A stretch of 64,000 nt of DNA, taken from the NCBI RefSeq assembly GCF_042434745.1, contig NZ_JBHLSS010000036.1. One strand, given 5' to 3'. Both the position numbers and the translations under genes were made by a program. The stretch is from Azotobacter paspali. Lineage in GTDB: Bacteria; Pseudomonadota; Gammaproteobacteria; Pseudomonadales; Pseudomonadaceae. Below the pieces are notes generated by a model. The model was given only the letters and a program-made list of their open reading frames with translations. It was not told the DNA's origin and did not search any database. Of this stretch, positions 7,815-16,418 are shown one piece after another (position 1 is the stretch's first letter; each line of letters starts with the position of its first letter).

Positions 7815-8510
7815 TCAGACCTGTGCCGCGTCGATCTCCCGGTAGGCGTGTTCCAGCCAGACCTTCAGCCGCTGCCGCTCCAGCAGGTTCAAGGTGTCGG
7901 AGCCGGCATCGGCGCGGTTCCGCGCTGCCCAGAAGCTGTAGCCGTTGCGGTCGATCTTGTTCATCAGCGGCGGATGCAGGCGCTTCAGGCCGACGACGGT
8001 GGCGTTCAGGTCCTGTGCGCGCTGCTGCGCCTCGGAGTTGTCCAGGGCCACGAATTCGCCGTCGCGCACCTGGTTGCGCACCAGCACGTAGTCGAGGCGG
8101 GCGCCGAACTGGTCGAGCAGCCGCTCGAGCAGATTCACCGAGTCCTGGCCCGAGTCCATGACGTTCCAGTAGCGGATGGCGATGCCCAGCTCGGCGGCCA
8201 GTTCTAGCACGCCCGACTCCTCCATCCACTGGCTGAGCGGCTGGTGGGTTTGCGCGGCGAGATCGACGAGAATGCGCCGTTCCGGCTGCTCGCTGGCGGT
8301 TTCGAGAATGGCGTCCAGGCTCTGGTAGCTGTCGATGACGGTGGGGGAGGCGTAGTCGCCGTAGTAGCGCAGCAGGGCACCGTGGGAACGGTCGGTATCG
8401 AAGCCGATGAACGGCAGGTCGCGGTCGATCATGTACTGGGCCAGCAATCGGGCCACCACCGATTTGCCCACGCCACCCTTTTCGCCGCCCACCAGATGAA
8501 TGATCGCCAT
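7815..8510 (-). CDS. ParA/MinD-like P-loop ATPase
   Basis: This is a 231-residue ATPase of the ParA/MinD superfamily. The deviant Walker A motif GGEKGGVGKSVVARLLAQYM is at residues 8-27, switch I-like IGFDTDRSHGALLRYYG follows, and ILVDLAAQTHQPLSQWMEES contains the Walker B region. The C-terminal half (NSEAQQRAQDLNATVVGLKR; NKIDRNGYSFWAARN) has no DNA-binding domain. Such solitary proteins occur on plasmids, integrative elements and chromosomes. No ParB partner or conjugation gene is visible nearby. It converges on the Res relic, with four bases between them. Confidence 0.8.
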   Translation of the reverse strand: MAIIHLVGGEKGGVGKSVVARLLAQYMIDRDLPFIGFDTDRSHGALLRYYGDYASPTVIDSYQSLDAILETASEQPERRILVDLAAQTHQPLSQWMEESGVLELAAELGIAIRYWNVMDSGQDSVNLLERLLDQFGARLDYVLVRNQVRDGEFVALDNSEAQQRAQDLNATVVGLKRLHPPLMNKIDRNGYSFWAARNRADAGSDTLNLLERQRLKVWLEHAYREIDAAQV

Positions 8511-8784
8511 GTATTCCTCCTGAATTGAATTGGTCGCACCGAGAAAATGTCTGCAGAGTTTGACGCCTCTTCATGACCAATGGATAACGCTTCGGTTCCG
8601 GCGTTCGCGGATTTAGCCACCATCGGGGCGGCGCCAGGCAGAAGCATTGCGAACGGGTTCGCTTCCGGCGATCCCGTTTTCCCGGCAAGACCTTGAAAAG
8701 GGCGAGGGTTGCCGGCACCCGTTTCGCGACGGTAACGCACCGTTCGCGCGGGATGCCGTCGTCGCCGGCCGGGATGGCAGCCCC
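8511..8784. other. Non-coding stretch upstream of the cation transporter
   Basis: I see no gene here. The MerR-family regulator gene that often lies divergent to such transporters is absent, although its operator is present just downstream. Confidence 0.5.
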
Positions 8785-8815
8785 TTGACCCTGAAGCCGC
8801 TACAGGGTGTGCAAT
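8785..8815 (+). promoter_or_regulatory. MerR-family (CadR/PbrR-type) metal-responsive promoter
   Basis: A -35 box TTGACC (8785-8790) and -10 box TGCAAT (8810-8815) are separated by 19 bp, the over-long spacer typical of MerR-regulated promoters. The spacer holds the dyad ACCCTG (8788-8793) / CAGGGT (8803-8808), matching the known CadR/PbrR operator pattern ACCCT...GCTACAGGGT. It drives the cation transporter that starts at 8846. The cognate regulator must lie elsewhere. Confidence 0.75.
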
Positions 8816-8845
8816 CTCCAGAACATTCATTCGGAGAAGAAATCC

Positions 8846-9484
8846 ATGTCCGGTTGCTGCACGTCCTGTTCGTCCACGCCCACGGCCGACCCGCGTTTTC
8901 GCCGGGCCTTGTGGCTGGCCCTGTTCATCAACCTGGCGATGTTCGCCCTGGAGATCGGCGCCGGAATCAAGGCCGGCTCGGTGTCGCTGCTGGCGGATGC
9001 CGTAGACTTCGCCGGCGATGCGGCCAACTACGGTATTTCCTTGGCCGTGCTGGCCATGGGCTTGACTTGGCGGGCGCGGGCGGCGCTGGTCAAGGGGCTC
9101 AGCATGGCGGCATTCGGTATTTTCGTAGTGGCCAAGGCCGGCTGGGAGGCCTTCGTCGGCATTCCGCCCGAGCCGCTGACTATGGGCGTGGTCGCCGTCC
9201 TGGCGCTGCTCGCCAACGCCGGCGTAGCGCTGATGCTCTATGCCTTCCGCGACGGCGACGCCAACATGCGTTCGGTCTGGCTGTGCAGCCGCAACGACGC
9301 CATCGGCAACCTGGCGGTGATGTTCGCCGCCGCCGGCGTGTTCAGTACCGGCTCGGGCTGGCCGGACTTGCTGGTGGCATTACTGATGGGCGGCCTGGCG
9401 CTCAGCGCGGGCGTCGCCGTGGTGCGCCAGGCACGCCAGGAACTGAAGCCGGCGGTCGTCCAGGTGCCGACGCAGATCCTTTGA
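8846..9484 (+). CDS. CDF-superfamily cation transporter
   Basis: This is an inner-membrane cation efflux protein of 212 residues. The N terminus is cysteine-rich (MSGCCTSCSS), a likely metal-sensing or binding tail, followed by about six membrane helices beginning ALWLALFINLAMFALEIGAG. The CDF-type helix II motif is SLLADAVDFAGDAANYG, and a second acidic/His-poor helix has SRNDAIGNLAVMFAAAGVF. Start ATG 8846 has GGAGAAGA upstream. The MerR-type promoter argues for induction by a soft or divalent metal such as cadmium, lead or zinc; the exact ion cannot be read from the sequence. Confidence 0.85.
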   Translation: MSGCCTSCSSTPTADPRFRRALWLALFINLAMFALEIGAGIKAGSVSLLADAVDFAGDAANYGISLAVLAMGLTWRARAALVKGLSMAAFGIFVVAKAGWEAFVGIPPEPLTMGVVAVLALLANAGVALMLYAFRDGDANMRSVWLCSRNDAIGNLAVMFAAAGVFSTGSGWPDLLVALLMGGLALSAGVAVVRQARQELKPAVVQVPTQIL

Positions 9485-9702
9485 AGCGCCCCTGTCGTGC
9501 ATGAGCACGCCCTGTGCGATCCGGAACGCTGGCGGAAAGCCGGCAACGGGCGCCCAGGCGGCGCGGCGAGGATCTCCCGGCGCGTCGGCCAGGCTGACGG
9601 GCGCCGGGAAAAACGGTCACGCCGGTTTTTACGGCTTCTTTACGGCAACGCCTCGGCAAACTGGCAATACTGGCGGCCAATTCGATCTACCCTTGCCTGC
9701 AT

Positions 9703-12327
9703 ATGACCCATGCCATGAACGAAGCCCGCGATGTTCCCGAGCGGACGGCCGCGCAGTCCAGCCACGGCGAAGGGAGTGGTCGGCTCAGGCGCGGACGGCT
9801 GAGAATCTATTTCGGCGCGGCGCCCGGAGTAGGCAAGACCCTGGCTATGCTCCAGGCCGCCACGGAACTGCTGCGCCAGGGCGTCGAACTGCGGGTTGGC
9901 AGCCTCGACTGCGCCGACGATACCACCCGCGGCGAGTTGCGGATGCGGCTCGCCGCGCTGCCGGGCGGCCGGGACGTGGCCGGCGAACTGGACCTCGATG
10001 CGCTGCTGGCACGTCCGCCGGCCCTGCTGCTGGTCGATCGCTTGGCGCGCGCCAATCCGCCCGGCAGCCGCCATGCCCAGCGCTGGCAGGATGTGCAGGA
10101 ATTGTTGGCTGCCGGCATCGATGTCCATGCCACCCTCGACGTGTCGCACCTGGAAAGCCTGAAGAACCGGGTCGAAGCCCTGACCGGCCAGCCGGTGACC
10201 GAAACGCTGCCCGACTGGCTGCTGGAGGAGGCTCACGAGGTGCTGCTGATCGACTGCCTGCCGGGCGAACTGCGGGACTTCGCGCCGACCACCCTGGCCG
10301 CGCTGCGCGCCCTTGCCCTACAGGTGGTGGCTGGGCGCGCCGACAGCGAGGTGCAACGCCACTACCGGCCTTCCGGGCGCGAGGCGCCTGCCGTACTCGG
10401 TCGCCTGCTGGTGGCGGTGGACGGCGACGAGCAGTCCGAACAGTTGGTGCGCCATGCCAGCCAGGTGGCGCGGCGACGCCAGTTGCCCTGGACGCTGGTC
10501 CATGTGGACGATGGCCGCGCGCGCGGCGAGGAGTCCCGCCGCCTGCTGCAGGCGGCTCAGCGGCTGGCCGAGCGCCTGGGCGGCGAAGTGGTCGGTTTGC
10601 TCGGCGATGAGGTCGCCGATACCCTGCTGCGCCACGCCCGCGAGCGCTGCGCCAGCGTGTTGCTGGTTGGCGGCCATCGCCGCCGCTGGTTCGGCAGGGG
10701 CGTGGTCGAGCGCCTGCTGCGCAGGGCGCGCGGCCTGGAGATCGGCGTGCTAGCCGCCGAAGAGGCGGTTTCCGCGCCGTCGTTCGCCGTGCGTGGCTTC
10801 GTCGGCGGTCCGCTCGACTATGCCCTGGCACTGTTCGCCACGCTGCTGGCCAGCGTCGTGGCCTGGGCCTTCTCACGGATGCTGGCGCTACAGAACATTT
10901 CCCTGGTGTTTTTCGCCGCCGTCCTGCTGGTCGCCGTGCGCAGCGGCTTCGGCCCCGCGCTGTGCTGCGCGCTGCTGTCCTTCTTCGCCTACGACCTGCT
11001 GTTCATTGCGCCGACCTTTTCGCTGATCGTGGCGCATCGGGTGGATGTGCTGAGCCTGCTGTTCTTCCTGCTCATGTCCGCGCTGACCGGCAACCTGGCG
11101 ACCCGCCAACGCCGGCGGATGCAGGCGCTGCGCGAGACCCAGGCGGAAACCGCGGCGTTGCTCGAGCTGACCCGCAAGCTGAGCGCCGCCACCGACCGGC
11201 GCGCGGTGCTGGCCGCCGCCGTGGAGCAGTTCGCCGCTTGGCGCGATCTCGACGTCTGCCTGCTCGGCCCCGATGGCGCCGGCGCTCTGCGGGTCGAGGC
11301 GGGCGTCGTCGGCGAGCTCGGCAAAAGCGAGCGGGCCACCGCCGAATGGGTCTGGCAGCACGAATTGCCGGCCGGCCTCGGTACCGACACCTTGCCCGAC
11401 GGCCGCTGGTGGTGGTGGCCGCTGTCCGGCGAGCGCGGCCCCCTGGCTCTACTCGGCATCGCCCCGCGGGACGGCCGGCCGCTGCCAGCATCCCGCCGCC
11501 ACCGGCTGGTCGCCCTCTGTCAGCCGCTGGCCCAGGCCTTGGCGCGCGCGCAACTGGCCGAGGAACTGCAGGCTGCCCGGCTGCGCGGGGAGACCGAGCA
11601 GTTGCGCAGCGCCCTGCTGGCTTCGGTGTCCCACGATCTGCGCACGCCGCTCACCGTCATGCACGGCGCCATCGACAGCCTGCTGACCCTGGACGGGCAG
11701 ATCGCCGTCGCCGACCGCCGCGAGCTGCTGGAAAGTACCCGCGATGAGGCCGAGCGGCTCGACCGCTATATCCAGAATCTGCTGGACATGACCCGCCTCG
11801 GCCACGGCGGTCTCAAGCTGGAGCGCGACTGGGTAGTGCCGGCGGACATCGTCGCCAGCTCCCTGCAGCGCCTGCGCCCGGTGCTGGCGTCCTTCCGCCT
11901 GCAGACGCGCATCGCCGGGGAACTGCCGCTGCTGCATGTGCACGCGGCGCTGATCGAACAGGCGCTGGTCAACGTCCTGGAAAACGCCGCGCGCTTCTCG
12001 CCGCCCGGCGGCCGCTTGCGGGTGGTGGTCGACAGCGACGGCGGCGAACTGCGCCTGTCGGTGAGCGACCAGGGACCCGGCATCCCGCCAGCGGAACGGG
12101 AACAGATCTTCGACATGTTCTATACCGCGGCTCGTGGCGACCGCGGCGGCCCCGGCACCGGCCTGGGCCTGGCGATCTGCCAGGGCATTCTCGGCGCCCA
12201 TGGCGGGCGGGTGACGGTGGGCGAGGGGTTGGACGGGCAGGGCGCCACCCTGACCCTGCATTTGCCGTTGCAGCCGCAGCCGCCGGGCGAGAGCGATCGC
12301 GACGACGAGGCGCCGGTCCTGCCATGA
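9703..12327 (+). CDS. kdpD: Sensor histidine kinase KdpD, divergent N terminus
   Basis: KdpD senses potassium limitation and phosphorylates KdpE. The 874 residues show the order KdpD N-terminal domain (Walker A GAAPGVGKT near 38), universal-stress-like region, four close membrane helices (about 365-475), GAF-like region, HisKA with phospho-accepting His in SVSHDLRTPL near 642, and HATPase (NVLENAARFSPPGG; DQGPGIPP; GTGLGLAI). The N-terminal domain departs from the family: the usual VDELAHTNAPGSRH is VDRLARANPPGSRH, the ExHGR motif is absent, and roughly 25 residues around RLREGKVY and FFRKGNL are missing. The structural kdpFABC genes are not in the window. kdpE overlaps by four bases and kup follows. 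Confidence 0.92.
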   Translation: MTHAMNEARDVPERTAAQSSHGEGSGRLRRGRLRIYFGAAPGVGKTLAMLQAATELLRQGVELRVGSLDCADDTTRGELRMRLAALPGGRDVAGELDLDALLARPPALLLVDRLARANPPGSRHAQRWQDVQELLAAGIDVHATLDVSHLESLKNRVEALTGQPVTETLPDWLLEEAHEVLLIDCLPGELRDFAPTTLAALRALALQVVAGRADSEVQRHYRPSGREAPAVLGRLLVAVDGDEQSEQLVRHASQVARRRQLPWTLVHVDDGRARGEESRRLLQAAQRLAERLGGEVVGLLGDEVADTLLRHARERCASVLLVGGHRRRWFGRGVVERLLRRARGLEIGVLAAEEAVSAPSFAVRGFVGGPLDYALALFATLLASVVAWAFSRMLALQNISLVFFAAVLLVAVRSGFGPALCCALLSFFAYDLLFIAPTFSLIVAHRVDVLSLLFFLLMSALTGNLATRQRRRMQALRETQAETAALLELTRKLSAATDRRAVLAAAVEQFAAWRDLDVCLLGPDGAGALRVEAGVVGELGKSERATAEWVWQHELPAGLGTDTLPDGRWWWWPLSGERGPLALLGIAPRDGRPLPASRRHRLVALCQPLAQALARAQLAEELQAARLRGETEQLRSALLASVSHDLRTPLTVMHGAIDSLLTLDGQIAVADRRELLESTRDEAERLDRYIQNLLDMTRLGHGGLKLERDWVVPADIVASSLQRLRPVLASFRLQTRIAGELPLLHVHAALIEQALVNVLENAARFSPPGGRLRVVVDSDGGELRLSVSDQGPGIPPAEREQIFDMFYTAARGDRGGPGTGLGLAICQGILGAHGGRVTVGEGLDGQGATLTLHLPLQPQPPGESDRDDEAPVLP

Positions 12328-13022
12328 GCGGTACGCAGCAAAGCATCCTGGTGATCGACGACGAGGCGCAGATCCGCAAGTTCCTGCGCATCAGCCTCGT
12401 CGCCCACGGTTACCGGGTACTGGAGGCCGGCTGCGGTCGCGAAGGATTGACATTGGCGGCCGAGGCGCGGCCCGATCTGCTGGTACTCGATCTGGGGCTG
12501 CCGGACATGGACGGCAAGGAACTGCTCGCCGAACTGCGGCGCGACTCCCAGGTACCGGTGCTGGTGCTTTCGGTACGTGCCGGCGACGGCGAGAAGGTGT
12601 TGGCGCTGGACGGCGGCGCCAACGACTACGTGACCAAGCCCTTCAGCATCCGCGAACTGCTCGCCCGGGTGCGCGTGCTGCTGCGCCGGCCGGCTCCGCC
12701 CGGACAGGGGCCGGGCACGCTGAACTGCGGCCCGCTGGTGATGGATCTGGACAACCGGCGGGTCGAGCTCGACGGCCGGGAAATCGCCCTGACGCGCAAG
12801 GAGTACGACGTGCTGGCCATGCTCGCCCGCCATCCGGGGCGCATCGTCACCCAGCAGCAGTTGCTCAGGGATATCTGGGGGCCGACCCATGTCGAGGACA
12901 GCCATTACCTGCGGGTGGTGGTCGGTCACCTGCGCCAGAAGCTCGGCGACGATCCCGCCGATCCCCGTTTCATCGTCACCGAGGCGGGCATCGGCTACCG
13001 CCTGCGCGAGCAGGCCCCGTGA
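12324..13022 (+). CDS. kdpE: DNA-binding response regulator KdpE
   Basis: This is an OmpR-type regulator of 232 residues. The receiver domain has the acidic pair DDE near 12, the phospho-acceptor Asp in LLVLDLGLPDMDGKELL, and the conserved Lys in YVTKPFSIRELLARVR. The winged-helix C terminus has LTRKEYDVLAMLARHPGRIV and SHYLRVVVGHLRQKLGDDP. It overlaps kdpD by ATGA. With no kdpFABC beside it, its direct target here may be kup or a distant operon; that is inference. Confidence 0.94.
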   Translation: MSGTQQSILVIDDEAQIRKFLRISLVAHGYRVLEAGCGREGLTLAAEARPDLLVLDLGLPDMDGKELLAELRRDSQVPVLVLSVRAGDGEKVLALDGGANDYVTKPFSIRELLARVRVLLRRPAPPGQGPGTLNCGPLVMDLDNRRVELDGREIALTRKEYDVLAMLARHPGRIVTQQQLLRDIWGPTHVEDSHYLRVVVGHLRQKLGDDPADPRFIVTEAGIGYRLREQAP

Positions 13023-13080
13023 GCCGCCGCCTGTTTTCCTGTCCGGGCCGGGCAGGCAGTCATTGTCCAGGAGTGCATTC

Positions 13081-14979
13081 ATGAGCGAACTCGCGCTGCA
13101 GTCGAACCACCGGCCTCAGGCCTCATCCGGGCTGGGTCTGCTGGTCGCCGCCACCGGCGTGGTCTACGGCGACATTGGTACCAGCCCGTTGTATACCCTG
13201 AAGGAAGTGTTCGCCGGTCATTACGGGGTGCGGGCCGACTACGACGGGGTACTCGGCGTTCTGTCGCTGATTTTCTGGTCGCTGATCTGGGTGGTGTCGC
13301 TCAAGTACGTGTCGTTCATCCTGCGCGCCGACAACGATGGCGAGGGCGGTGCGATGGCGCTGACCGCCCTGGCCCGCGGCGCCACCGCCGCTTACCCGCG
13401 CCTGAGCCGGGCGCTGGTGCTGCTCGGTCTGTTCGGCGTCGCGCTGTTCTATGGCGACAGCGTGATCACGCCGGCGATTTCAGTGCTGTCGGCGGTCGAG
13501 GGCCTGGAGCTCGCCTTCGCGGGGCTGGAGCAGTGGGTGATTCCCCTGGCGCTTGCGGTGCTGATCGCCCTGTTCCTGATCCAGCGGCACGGCACGGCGC
13601 GTATCGGCACCCTTTTCGGCCCGGTGATGGTCGTCTGGTTCGCCGTGCTCGGCCTGCTCGGCCTGTACGGCATCCTGCAGCAGCCCGAAGTGTTGCTGGC
13701 GCTCAATCCCTGGTGGGCGGCGAACTTCTTCATCGTCCATCCGGGGCTCGGCGTGGCCATCCTCGGCGCGGTGGTGCTGGCGTTGACCGGCGCCGAGGCG
13801 CTGTATGCCGACATGGGCCACTTCGGTCGCCGGCCCATCGCCCGCGCCTGGTTCCTGCTGGTGCTGCCGGGACTGGTGCTCAACTATTTCGGCCAGGGCG
13901 CGCTGCTGCTGGCGGACCCGGAGGCGGCGCGCAACCCCTTCTATCTGCTGGCGCCCGGCTGGGCCTTGCTGCCGATGATCGTGCTTGCCACCCTGGCCAC
14001 CATCATCGCCTCCCAGGCAGTGATTTCCGGCGCTTTCTCCCTGACCCGCCAGGCGATTCAGCTCGGCTATGTGCCGCGCATGCAGGTCCAGCACACTTCC
14101 AGCGCGGAGGAGGGGCAGGTCTACATCGGCGTGGTCAACTGGATACTGATGGTCGGCGTAGTGCTGCTGGTGCTCGGCTTCGGCTCGTCCGGGGCGCTGG
14201 CCTCGGCCTACGGCGTGGCGGTGACCGGCACCATGCTGATCACCACCCTGCTGGTGGCGGCGGTAATGCTGCTTTTGTGGAAGATGCCGCGTTGGCTGGC
14301 GATCCCGCTGTTGCTGGGTTTTTTGCTGGTCGACAGCCTGTTCTTCGCCGCCAACGTGCCGAAGATCTTCCAGGGCGGGGCCTTCCCGGTGATCGCCGGA
14401 ATCGGTTTGTTTATCTTGATGACCACCTGGAAACGCGGCAAGGAAACCCTGATCGAATGCCTGGGGGAAAGTGCCTTGCCGTTGCCGGCCTTCATCGACA
14501 GCGTGCGTCTGCAGCCACCCCATCGGGTACAGGGCACCGCGGTGTTCCTCGCCGCCCGGGCCGATGTGGTGCCCCATGCGTTGCTGCACAACCTGCTGCA
14601 CAACCAGGTGCTGCACGAACGGGTAGTGCTGCTCACGGTGGTTTCCGAGGACACGCCGCGCGTGCCGCAAGACAAGTGCTTCCAGGTCTACAGCTACGGC
14701 GAGGGCTTCTACCGGGTGGCACTGCACTTTGGCTTCATGGAGGAGCCAGACATTCCCCACGCCCTGCGCCTGAGCCACCTGGAGAACCTCGATTTCAGCC
14801 CCATGCGCACCACCTACTTCCTCAGCCGGGAAACCCTCATCCCGACCCGGGGCATCGGCATGGTCTACTGGCGCGAGGCCCTGTTCGTGTTCATGCAGAA
14901 GAACGCCAACAGCAGCATGCGCTACTTCCAGTTGCCGGCGAACCGGGTGATCGAGCTGGGGACGCAGGTGGAGATTTAG
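13081..14979 (+). CDS. kup: Low-affinity potassium transporter Kup
   Basis: Kup is a proton-coupled K+ uptake protein of the KUP/HAK/KT family in the inner membrane. The 632 residues show the family signature VVYGDIGTSPLYTLKEVFAG at the first helix, ADNDGEGGAMALTALA, LFGVALFYGDSVITPAISVL, about twelve membrane helices, and a cytoplasmic C-terminal domain ending NRVIELGTQVEI. Start ATG 13081 has AGGAG upstream. It lies 58 bp behind kdpE, so the three genes may form one potassium-response unit. Confidence 0.95.
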   Translation: MSELALQSNHRPQASSGLGLLVAATGVVYGDIGTSPLYTLKEVFAGHYGVRADYDGVLGVLSLIFWSLIWVVSLKYVSFILRADNDGEGGAMALTALARGATAAYPRLSRALVLLGLFGVALFYGDSVITPAISVLSAVEGLELAFAGLEQWVIPLALAVLIALFLIQRHGTARIGTLFGPVMVVWFAVLGLLGLYGILQQPEVLLALNPWWAANFFIVHPGLGVAILGAVVLALTGAEALYADMGHFGRRPIARAWFLLVLPGLVLNYFGQGALLLADPEAARNPFYLLAPGWALLPMIVLATLATIIASQAVISGAFSLTRQAIQLGYVPRMQVQHTSSAEEGQVYIGVVNWILMVGVVLLVLGFGSSGALASAYGVAVTGTMLITTLLVAAVMLLLWKMPRWLAIPLLLGFLLVDSLFFAANVPKIFQGGAFPVIAGIGLFILMTTWKRGKETLIECLGESALPLPAFIDSVRLQPPHRVQGTAVFLAARADVVPHALLHNLLHNQVLHERVVLLTVVSEDTPRVPQDKCFQVYSYGEGFYRVALHFGFMEEPDIPHALRLSHLENLDFSPMRTTYFLSRETLIPTRGIGMVYWREALFVFMQKNANSSMRYFQLPANRVIELGTQVEI

Positions 14980-15147
14980 AGAGTTGCCATGACTGCGCGC
15001 GGTGTTTCCTTGCGGTCCGGCCCAGGACGTGGCGGCGTGGCGCGCCGGGGGATGGCCATGGCCGGAAGGTTCCGTTGTGGAAAGGTATCGGCTGCCTTGC
15101 CCGATCTTTCCGCTCCTTCGAGCATAGACGAAACCGGAGCGGCTCAG

Positions 15148-15316
15148 GGCGTTTCATCAATTGCTTCCCGCGTTGCGCCGGAAACGGGGTCATGCGGCGT
15201 TGCAGCCTTTGACAATGGAATGACCATTGCTTGCAGGCTGCGCCTTGCCGAACGCGGCCCGGCCTGGCCCCATTTCCGGCGGCAACGCAACCGGGGGAAA
15301 CAGTTGATGACACGCC
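15148..15316. repeat. Imperfect 170-bp palindrome, MITE- or REP-like
   Basis: The left arm starts GGGCGTTTCATCAATTGCTT and the right arm ends CAGTTGATGACACGCCC, so the termini are inverted repeats. Further in, CCGGAAACGGGG pairs with CCCCATTTCCGG, GTTGCAGCC with GGCTGC, and CAATGG with CCATTG around a centre at about 15220. The arms differ mainly by a 16-base insertion on the right. No coding capacity is seen. It fills most of the 430-bp gap between kup and nfsB. Confidence 0.7.
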
Positions 15317-15363
15317 CAAGGTCCGCCACGGGATGGCGCCCGCCTCGGTTTCCGGTCGAATAG

Positions 15364-15400
15364 CGGCCGTCGCGCCCGACGAGTGCGGTCGCGACGGCCG
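15364..15400 (-). terminator. Stem-loop downstream of the nitroreductase gene
   Basis: CGGCCGTCGCG (15364-15374) and CGCGACGGCCG (15390-15400) form a perfect 11-bp stem with a 15-base loop, ten bases beyond the nitroreductase stop. No T-run follows on the minus strand, so it may be a weak terminator or transcript stabiliser. Confidence 0.45.
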
Positions 15401-15410
15401 GGGGAGGTGC

Positions 15411-16064
15411 TTATAGGAAGGTGAAGATGTCTTCGGCCGGCAGGCGCGACTTCGGCAGCTTGGCGTTGAAGTCGTCTTCGCTGCGATAGCCCAGGCTGAC
15501 GATCACCACGCTGGTGAAGCCGCGCTCGCGCAGGCCCAGTTCCTCATCGAGCCTGTGGAAGTCGAAGCCCTCGATAGGTGTGGCGTCCACACCCGAGGCG
15601 GCGGCGCCGAGCAGCAGGGTGCCGAGGGCCAGATAGACTTGCTTCTCCATCCAGTGCTGCAGGTCCTTGCGGTCGTAGCGGTGCAAGTTGACGTAGGAGC
15701 TGCGCACGTTGCCCTGGCCGGCCTTGCCTTCCGGGGTGGCGTAGCGGCCGTCGAGGTCTTCCTGGTTGAGTACGGCCTTGAGATGGGCTGCGTCCAGGTC
15801 GGTGCGGGCGCAGAGCACCACGACGTGGGAGGCGTTGAGGATCTTCGCCTCGTTGTAGGCGTAGCCATCCTGGGTCGCCTTGGCGATGCGGGCCTTGCCC
15901 TCGTCGCTGGCGGCGATGACATGATGCCAGGGTTGCGAATTCACCGAGGACGGGCTGTAGCGCAGCAGGGTCTGCAACTCTTCCATGATGTTGGCGGGCA
16001 CCTTGCGGTTGGGGTCGTAGGCCTTGGTGGTGTAGCGGGTCCTGGCGGCGTTGGCGATGCTCAA
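15411..16064 (-). CDS. nfsB: Oxygen-insensitive NAD(P)H nitroreductase, NfsB type
   Basis: This is an FMN-dependent flavoprotein reducing nitroaromatics, quinones or flavins. The 217 residues equal E. coli NfsB. FMN-binding features include the N-terminal RYTTKAYDPNRKV, SPSSVNSQPWHHVIAAS, LGTLLLGAAASGVDATPIEGF and the C-terminal LGYRSEDDFNAKLPKSRLP. The remains of a LysR gene lie divergently upstream, perhaps its former regulator. Cytosolic; likely a dimer by family. Confidence 0.92.
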   Translation of the reverse strand: MSIANAARTRYTTKAYDPNRKVPANIMEELQTLLRYSPSSVNSQPWHHVIAASDEGKARIAKATQDGYAYNEAKILNASHVVVLCARTDLDAAHLKAVLNQEDLDGRYATPEGKAGQGNVRSSYVNLHRYDRKDLQHWMEKQVYLALGTLLLGAAASGVDATPIEGFDFHRLDEELGLRERGFTSVVIVSLGYRSEDDFNAKLPKSRLPAEDIFTFL

Positions 16065-16210
16065 GGTTCGTTCTCCTGTCGATGATTTCCTGGGCTGTTT
16101 CCACCCGCGCTCCGGGGCGGCGGGCGGCTGGGTGGATGTTCGGCCGTGCGGCTTTCAATGAAAAGCAGCAAAATCGGCCAACACCTTCAACCTTCACACC
16201 GAGAGTGAAA

Positions 16211-16364
16211 ATGATCCGCCTGGAGGACCTCGTCCTGTCCGTCCATTCCGCCGCCCTCGGCAGCTTTTCCGCCGTGGCTCGGGAGGTCGACCTGTGCACG
16301 CCCTGCTCAGGAGCCGCTTCGCCGAACGGAGCGAGCGGCTGCGGCGCCGGGTTCCGGCAGTCTG
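16211..16364 (+). pseudogene. Internally deleted LysR-family regulator
   Basis: An ATG at 16211 begins MIRLEDLVLSVHSAALGSFS and continues AVAREVDL, the classic start of a LysR helix-turn-helix. The match stops at about 16295. A shifted frame from 16294 reads VHALLRSRFAERSERLRRRV to a TGA at 16362-16364, plausibly the C terminus of the same gene, implying a large internal deletion. It is divergent to nfsB. The rest of the 16065-16418 gap shows nothing recognisable. Confidence 0.6.
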
Positions 16365-16418
16365 AACGGGATGCGCCCTTGACGCCCTCTCGCCGAGGAG
16401 GAGGGGGCAATTGCGGAC

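Noticed and set aside
7815..8510. ParA-like ATPase as evidence of a plasmid or ICE partition module
   Set aside because: No ParB, relaxase or integration gene accompanies it.
13480..14778. Minus-strand open frame of 432 codons opposite kup
   Set aside because: His/Gln/Gly-rich shadow of a membrane-protein gene with no family character.
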